Source of the DNA: Gemmatimonadota bacterium
GTDB taxonomy: Bacteria > Gemmatimonadota > Gemmatimonadetes > Gemmatimonadales > Gemmatimonadaceae
Assembly: GCA_003155795.1 (NCBI GenBank)
Contig: PMEM01000048.1
Coordinates: 1-51,175 of the forward strand
Direction: 5' to 3'
DNA length: 51,175 nt
This document shows, piece after piece, positions 46,757 to 51,175 of the stretch. The position numbers and the translations under genes were made by a program. The notes under the pieces are model-generated. The model saw only the letters and a program-made list of their open reading frames with translations. It made no database searches and had not been told where the DNA came from. How positions within the stretch are numbered: position 1 is the first letter of the stretch; every line of letters starts with the position of its first letter.

Positions 46757-47593
46757 ATGAGCGTTATTCTCACCCTTATCAACCATCCTGGCCGACTGGC
46801 CCGGCTAAGGGCGGCGGCACGCGACAGCCACACGATCATCGCGTGTGACAGCTGGGAACAGATGTTCTCAACCAGCGACCGTCTGCTGGTACACGCAGCC
46901 GTACTGGATCTGGAGTCGGCTGTTACGCCGACCTTCGATGCAATCCGACGGTTCAAGCGGCTGAATCCGGGCGTAGCCCTCATAGCATATACGACGTACT
47001 CCCTGGAATCGGTACATCACATCTTTGATGCTGGCCGATACGGTTTCGAAGCCCTCGTGATCGCGGACATGGACGACGGACCGTCAGCGTTCTCGCGGGC
47101 TATTGAAAGAGCATCGGCACGAGGAGTCGCGAGCCTCGTAAAAAGCGGTCTTGCGCCGGCTTCGGACCCTGTCGCGGCCGACGCACTGCTCACGGCTATC
47201 ACCCGGGCCCACGAGCGGCTCACGCCCGCCGTGCTAGCTCGGGAAATGGGGATCGGGGCACGGCGGCTGTCCCGTGCCCTCTCGGCTTCCGGCTATCCTT
47301 CGGCCAATAAAGTGATCATGTGGGGTCGCCTCATCGTCGCGGCTGCCCTCATGGACGGCACTCGACATAGCACTGACCGGATTGCTCTGACGTTGAGCTT
47401 CCCATCCGGGAGCGCCTTTCGAAACAACTGCAGGCGTTACCTTGCGGTCACTCCTTCCCAAATCCGGGCTGGAGGAGGTGCGAAACTGGTCTTCGGCATG
47501 CTAAACGATCACATCGCGGGACGGCGGCCCCTGCAGCGGTTCAAACCGGCATACGACGCCGCCACTCCTGTCCTCGATACAACCGGCGAATAG
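46757..47593 (+). CDS. AraC-type regulator with receiver-like N-terminus
   Basis: A 278-residue protein. The first ~110 residues follow the alternating strand/helix pattern of a receiver (MSVILTLINHPGRLARLRAA, HAAVLDLESAVTP, NPGVALIAYTTYSLESVHHI), with a possible phospho-Asp in VLDLE but without the usual acidic pair, so it may not be phosphorylated. The C-terminal part is an AraC-like double HTH (LAREMGIGARRLSRALSASG and IALTLSFPSGSAFRNNCRRYLAVTPSQIRAGG). The start 46757 is chosen; a GTG at 46724 is possible. It faces the minor-pilin operon and may control it. Confidence 0.75.
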   Translation: MSVILTLINHPGRLARLRAAARDSHTIIACDSWEQMFSTSDRLLVHAAVLDLESAVTPTFDAIRRFKRLNPGVALIAYTTYSLESVHHIFDAGRYGFEALVIADMDDGPSAFSRAIERASARGVASLVKSGLAPASDPVAADALLTAITRAHERLTPAVLAREMGIGARRLSRALSASGYPSANKVIMWGRLIVAAALMDGTRHSTDRIALTLSFPSGSAFRNNCRRYLAVTPSQIRAGGGAKLVFGMLNDHIAGRRPLQRFKPAYDAATPVLDTTGE

Positions 47594-47643
47594 ACAATAG
47601 TTTCCCGTTTACAAGCGCGGCCCCATTCATAGTTTGTTAGTCA

Positions 47644-48264
47644 ATGCTTTATGTGGGTTTGACTGGCAACATCGCCAGCGGAAAGTCCGAGGCGGCGGTA
47701 CGCTTCGAGGCTCACGGCGCCACCATTGTGGACGCTGACGTTCTCGCCAGGGAGGCAGTGGCCGTGGGCTCATCCGGCTACCGGCGCGTGGTCGAGCGGT
47801 GGGGAGAGGACATCCTCACGCCAGACGGGGCTATCGACCGAGAGGCGCTCCGGCATGCCGTATTCGCAGACAAGGACCAACTCGACGAGTTGAACGGGAT
47901 TATCCACCCCAGCGTCAACAACCTTCGCAAAAAGATTGTTGCAGAGGCGCGCAAGCGCGGAGACGCAGTTCTCATATACGTCGTGCCTCTCCTGTTTGAG
48001 CGACACCTCGTGGAAGAGTTCGACAAGATCATCCTTGTCGACGCACCAAAGAGCCTTCGGTTCAAGCGGCTCGTCAAAAGACGCGGCGTGTCCCAGGAAG
48101 ATGCTGGCAACATGATTGCGGCACAGATGAACGCAGAGCTTAAACGGGCCAGATCCGATTACGTCATCGAGAATGACGGGTCCCTCAAGAAGCTGCAGTC
48201 TCAGGTGGACGCCGTATGGGCAGAGTTGACAGGGATCGATGCCCGCTCTACCTTGGCGGATTGA
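47644..48264 (+). CDS. coaE: Dephospho-CoA kinase
   Basis: A 206-residue enzyme that carries out the last step of coenzyme A synthesis. The P-loop is GLTGNIASGKS (residues ~5-15), followed by the substrate motif VDADVLAREAV. PLLFERHLVEEFDKIILVDAP and RRGVSQEDAGNMIAAQM are typical of CoaE. The ATG is about 50 nt after the previous gene. A terminator-like hairpin follows the stop. Confidence 0.95.
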   Translation: MLYVGLTGNIASGKSEAAVRFEAHGATIVDADVLAREAVAVGSSGYRRVVERWGEDILTPDGAIDREALRHAVFADKDQLDELNGIIHPSVNNLRKKIVAEARKRGDAVLIYVVPLLFERHLVEEFDKIILVDAPKSLRFKRLVKRRGVSQEDAGNMIAAQMNAELKRARSDYVIENDGSLKKLQSQVDAVWAELTGIDARSTLAD

Positions 48265-48292
48265 CTGGCGCTTGGTGTCAGTCGCCTTTTTT
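48263..48292 (+). terminator. Probable terminator after coaE
   Basis: The 5 bp stem GACTG/CAGTC encloses an 11 nt loop, and an outer GGC/GCC pairing with a bulge may extend it. Six T residues follow. The hairpin is short but its place directly behind coaE supports a terminator. Confidence 0.6.
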
Positions 48293-48316
48293 CGCTCCAT
48301 TTCGAGGCACTGACGC

Positions 48317-48700
48317 GTGGCTAACGTTCCCGGCGATCTGCTTTACACGGCTGAGCACGAGTACATCCGCGACCGCGGCAATGGAATTGTCGAAGTTGGG
48401 GTCACGGACTTCGCCCAGGGTGAACTGGGCGATGTTGTCTATCTCGAGCTACCTAAAGTGGGCGCGGCTTTCGCCAGGCACGATGTGTTCGGAACCATCG
48501 AAGCCGTCAAGGCTGTCTCCGAACTCTTCGCCCCCCTCGCAGGCGAAGTAACTGAGGTCAATGCGCGGCTGGATGGCGAACCGGCGCTGGTAAACTCGGA
48601 CCCCTACGGCGACGGCTGGATGATTCGGATGAAAATAAAGGACCCAGCTGATCTCGCGGCATTGCTCAAGCCTGACGCTTATACGGCGCTAGCGGGATAA
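48317..48700 (+). CDS. gcvH: Glycine cleavage system H protein
   Basis: A 127-residue lipoyl carrier. The lipoylated Lys65 lies in GTIEAVKAVSELFAPLAG, the family core. The start is EHEYIRDRGN and the end NSDPYGDGWMIRMKIKDP. It carries the aminomethyl group from P-protein to T-protein. GTG start. The gcvT gene is not near. It is convergent with gcvP across a shared terminator. Confidence 0.95.
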   Translation: MANVPGDLLYTAEHEYIRDRGNGIVEVGVTDFAQGELGDVVYLELPKVGAAFARHDVFGTIEAVKAVSELFAPLAGEVTEVNARLDGEPALVNSDPYGDGWMIRMKIKDPADLAALLKPDAYTALAG

Positions 48701-48736
48701 CGAGCCACTCGAAATTTCCGAGCTGAACGCCGAAAC

Positions 48737-48768
48737 AAAGCCGCGCCTCGATTGAGACGCGGCTTTTT
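48737..48768. terminator. Bidirectional terminator between gcvH and gcvP
   Basis: The hairpin has AAAGCCGCG with CGCGGCTTT and an inner CTC/GAG pair around a four-base loop, followed by T residues; on the opposite strand the stem's own A-run also gives T. It lies between the convergent gcvH and gcvP genes, 36 nt after gcvH and 2 nt from the end of gcvP. Confidence 0.88.
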
Positions 48769-48770
48769 GT

Positions 48771-51175
48771 TCATGTTGCGTATGCGTCAGTGGGTGGGCA
48801 GGAACACACGAGATGTCTGTCGCCGTACGCCGACTCGATGCGCGCGGTGGAAGGCCAGAACTTGGAATGGCGGACCCAGCTTGCAGGATACGCCGCCTGG
48901 GTGCGCGAGTATGGATGCGTCCATTCATCGGCTGTGACGCGCGCAAGCGTATGCGGTGCGTTCTTCAGCACGTTGTCCGTGCGATCGGATTCTCCAGTCT
49001 CGATCGCGCGGATTTCTTCACGGATCGCGATCAGCGCATCGCAGAATCTGTCGAGCTCGGCTTTCGACTCGCTCTCGGTGGGTTCAATCATCATCGTGCC
49101 GGCGACCGGGAACGAAACGGTCGGGGCGTGGAAACCATAATCCATAAGGCGTTTCGCGATATCCTCCACATCAATGCCGCTGGTCGCCTTGACTACCCGC
49201 GTATCGACGATGCACTCGTGCGCGATCGTTCCGTTCTGGCCACGGTAGAGAACCGGATAGTGCGGATCGAGTCTCGCCGCCATGTAATTGGCATTGAGGA
49301 TGGCAATTTTCGTCGCCTCGGTGAGGCCCGCTGGTCCCATCATACGGATGTAGGCGTACGATATGGGCAAAATGCTTGCGCTGCCCCATGGTGCTTCCGC
49401 GACGGCACCAACTGTTTCGCGACCGGGCTGATCGATGACCGCGTGACCCGGAAGGAATGGTGCCAGATGTGGCGCGACTGCAATTGGACCCACACCCGGG
49501 CCGCCGCCGCCATGCGGAATGCAGAAGGTCTTGTGAAGATTGAGGTGGCACACATCAGCGCCCACATCACCCGGCCGACAAAGCCCAACCATCGCATTCA
49601 TGTTGGCGCCATCCATATAGACCTGACCGCCATTGGCGTGAATGATGTCGCAGATATCTGCGATGGATTCCTCGAAAACGCCGTGCGTCGACGGGTATGT
49701 TACCATCAGCGCTCCAAGCTCGGCGCGGTGTGCTTCGGCCTTGTCGCGCAGATCGGACACGTCAATGTTGCCCGACGGATCTGTCTTGACGACGACTACA
49801 GTCATACCTGCCATCACAGCGCTGGCGGGATTGGTGCCGTGCGCCGACTGCGGAATCAGACAAACTCTGCGATGATTTTCACCGCGTGATGCGTGATATG
49901 CGGCAATAGCAAGCAGTCCCGAGTACTCGCCCTGCGAGCCTGCGTTCGGTTGCAACGATGCGGCAGCAAATCCTGTTATCTCGGCCAGATCCGCTTCAAG
50001 CTCACGGAAAAGCTGCGCGTATCCCTCTGTCTGATCGACGGGGGCAAATGGGTGGATCTTGTTGAAGAGCGGCCATGTCACAGGCATCATTTCGGCGGTC
50101 GCGTTCAGCTTCATGGTGCAGGAGCCAAGCGGAATCATCGAGTGCACGAGCGAGAGATCGCGAGCCTGCAGCCGATAGATGTAACGGAGCAGCTCGGTTT
50201 CAGAATGGTATTTGTTGAAGACCGGATGCGTCAGGAACTTCGAGGTACGCCTGAAGCGCTCATCGTAGCGAGCGTCGGATGCTGCGAGGAGCTCGTCGAT
50301 GTTCGTATCGGGCCAGGAGCCAGTACTCAACGCGCCAAGAATATCAGCGACGTCGGCTGGAGTCGAGGTCTCGTCCAGAGAGATCCCGACTTCCGTGCCG
50401 CTCAACTTTCGGAGATTAATGCTGGCGGCGACTGCACGCTTCATTACGTCTGCCGCCTTTTGCGCGCCAAGGTCGATCCGAAGCGTGTCGAAATAATCTT
50501 CGTGAACGATGCGAAGACCGAGCCGACGTGCTCCTTCGGCAAGCGCGGTAGTGAGCTGGTGGACGCGTGTTGCGATGCGTTCCAGTCCATCGGGGCCATG
50601 ATAGACAGCGTACATACTCGCAACGACGGCGAGGAGGACTTGCGCCGTGCAGATGTTGCTGGTCGCCTTCTCACGCCGGATGTGCTGTTCGCGGGTCTGA
50701 AGCGCCATGCGTAGCGCTGGAGCGCCGTCGGCGTCGCGAGAAACCCCAATGATGCGTCCGGGTATATGGCGCTTGTAATCGTCGCGCGTCGCAAAAAAGC
50801 CGGCATGCGGGCCACCATACCCCAGCGGAACGCCAAAACGCTGGGTATTTCCAACGACGATATCTGCGCCCCATTCGCCGGGCGGCGCAAGCAATACCAG
50901 GCTCAGTAGATCAGCCGCGACGGTTACAAGCGCGCCTGCTGCGTGCACAGTTTCGCAGAGTGCGGAGTAATCCCGGATGGCGCCGTCACTTGCCGGGTAC
51001 TGGAGAAGCACTCCGAAGACCTGCGGTCCGAGCTCGAACTTGTCGTGTGGAAGCACCCTGACAGTGATCCCACGGGCTGAAGCGCGGGTCTGGACGACGC
51101 TGATGGTTTGTGGATGACAGTCGTCTGCGACGAGGAATACCTCCCGGCCCTCCTTTCCATTGAGTGCGTGCGACA
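48771..51175 (-). CDS. gcvP: Glycine dehydrogenase (decarboxylating), P-protein; N-terminus outside window
   Basis: About 800 C-terminal residues of the single-chain (~950 aa) P-protein. It decarboxylates glycine and passes the aminomethyl group to GcvH. The PLP lysine lies in [19 protein letters not shown]. Other conserved parts are [75 protein letters not shown] and [10 protein letters not shown]. The frame is open to the right edge, where the first ~150 residues are missing. The gene ends 2 nt from the shared terminator with gcvH. Confidence 0.97.
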   Translation of the reverse strand, partial: SHALNGKEGREVFLVADDCHPQTISVVQTRASARGITVRVLPHDKFELGPQVFGVLLQYPASDGAIRDYSALCETVHAAGALVTVAADLLSLVLLAPPGEWGADIVVGNTQRFGVPLGYGGPHAGFFATRDDYKRHIPGRIIGVSRDADGAPALRMALQTREQHIRREKATSNICTAQVLLAVVASMYAVYHGPDGLERIATRVHQLTTALAEGARRLGLRIVHEDYFDTLRIDLGAQKAADVMKRAVAASINLRKLSGTEVGISLDETSTPADVADILGALSTGSWPDTNIDELLAASDARYDERFRRTSKFLTHPVFNKYHSETELLRYIYRLQARDLSLVHSMIPLGSCTMKLNATAEMMPVTWPLFNKIHPFAPVDQTEGYAQLFRELEADLAEITGFAAASLQPNAGSQGEYSGLLAIAAYHASRGENHRRVCLIPQSAHGTNPASAVMAGMTVVVVKTDPSGNIDVSDLRDKAEAHRAELGALMVTYPSTHGVFEESIADICDIIHANGGQVYMDGANMNAMVGLCRPGDVGADVCHLNLHKTFCIPHGGGGPGVGPIAVAPHLAPFLPGHAVIDQPGRETVGAVAEAPWGSASILPISYAYIRMMGPAGLTEATKIAILNANYMAARLDPHYPVLYRGQNGTIAHECIVDTRVVKATSGIDVEDIAKRLMDYGFHAPTVSFPVAGTMMIEPTESESKAELDRFCDALIAIREEIRAIETGESDRTDNVLKNAPHTLARVTADEWTHPYSRTQAAYPASWVRHSKFWPSTARIESAYGDRHLVCSCPPTDAYAT

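Noticed and set aside
48813..49889. Long forward open frame (358 residues) opposite gcvP
   Set aside because: The reverse strand encodes GcvP with all conserved motifs; the forward frame has no domain pattern or ribosome binding site.

Overview
The window is a dense bacterial chromosome segment of high GC (roughly 60% by eye), with 54 protein genes called. There are no rRNA or tRNA genes, insertion sequences, phage genes or CRISPR arrays that I can see. Many neighbouring genes overlap by 4 nt (ATGA/GTGA), and GTG starts are common. The outer-membrane and secreted protein style, System I cytochrome c maturation, recF-dciA-gyrB block, minor-pilin operon and small Ig-like secreted proteins suggest a Gram-negative, didermic, aerobic bacterium. 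Gemmatimonadota is my best guess from general gene style, but nothing here is a phylogenetic proof.

Layout. 1-473 (-): start of a uvrA-type excinuclease gene. 514-4046 (+): cutA, an envelope protein of unknown function and a two-gene ABC exporter. 4027-9482 (-): a run of topoisomerase IB, [4Fe-4S] uracil-DNA glycosylase, ccmE, ccmF, ccmH, a CcmI-like zinc-ribbon protein and a small membrane protein. 9551-13875 (+): enoyl-CoA hydratase, recF, dciA (DUF721) and gyrB. 14099-15498 (+): a secreted DUF4402 protein coupled to a PapD-like chaperone. 15508-17997: pyrimidine phosphorylase, a secreted TPR protein and a YtxH protein. 18135-22064 (+): a single-domain response regulator, a PleD-like diguanylate cyclase, ligA and a V4R-like protein. 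22084-26604: a phosphoribosyltransferase (-), then TPR protein, ParA-like ATPase, lipoprotein and acyl-CoA ligase (+).

26581-28979 (-) holds a pterin cluster: a 6-pyruvoyltetrahydropterin synthase of the CxxxxxHGH type, GTP cyclohydrolase I and a short-chain reductase. Together these could make a tetrahydrobiopterin-type cofactor. A strong terminator hairpin sits in the 5' leader just before the Shine-Dalgarno of the first gene. 29252-30451 (+) holds a 57-residue membrane protein and an atypical epimerase-like SDR.

The most striking block is 30448-40192 (-), eight tightly packed genes. They include an archaeal-style DNA end-resection quartet NurA-HerA-Mre11-Rad50, together with an Lrp-type ligand-binding domain protein, a secreted protein, a GNAT and a class V aminotransferase. 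Diverging from it, only 27 nt away, is a protein that follows the DEAD-box helicase fold but has lost every catalytic motif I can locate while keeping a long Arg/Gly/Pro-rich tail; thymidine kinase follows it. 42452-46641 (-) is a minor-pilin operon (GspH/FimT, PilV, PilW and a very long PilX-like protein), opposite an AraC-type regulator with a receiver-like N-terminus. The window closes with coaE, gcvH and the convergent gcvP, cut at the right edge. No stretch longer than 300 bases lacks a gene; the two longest intergenic gaps (13876-14098 and 28980-29251) are described as features.
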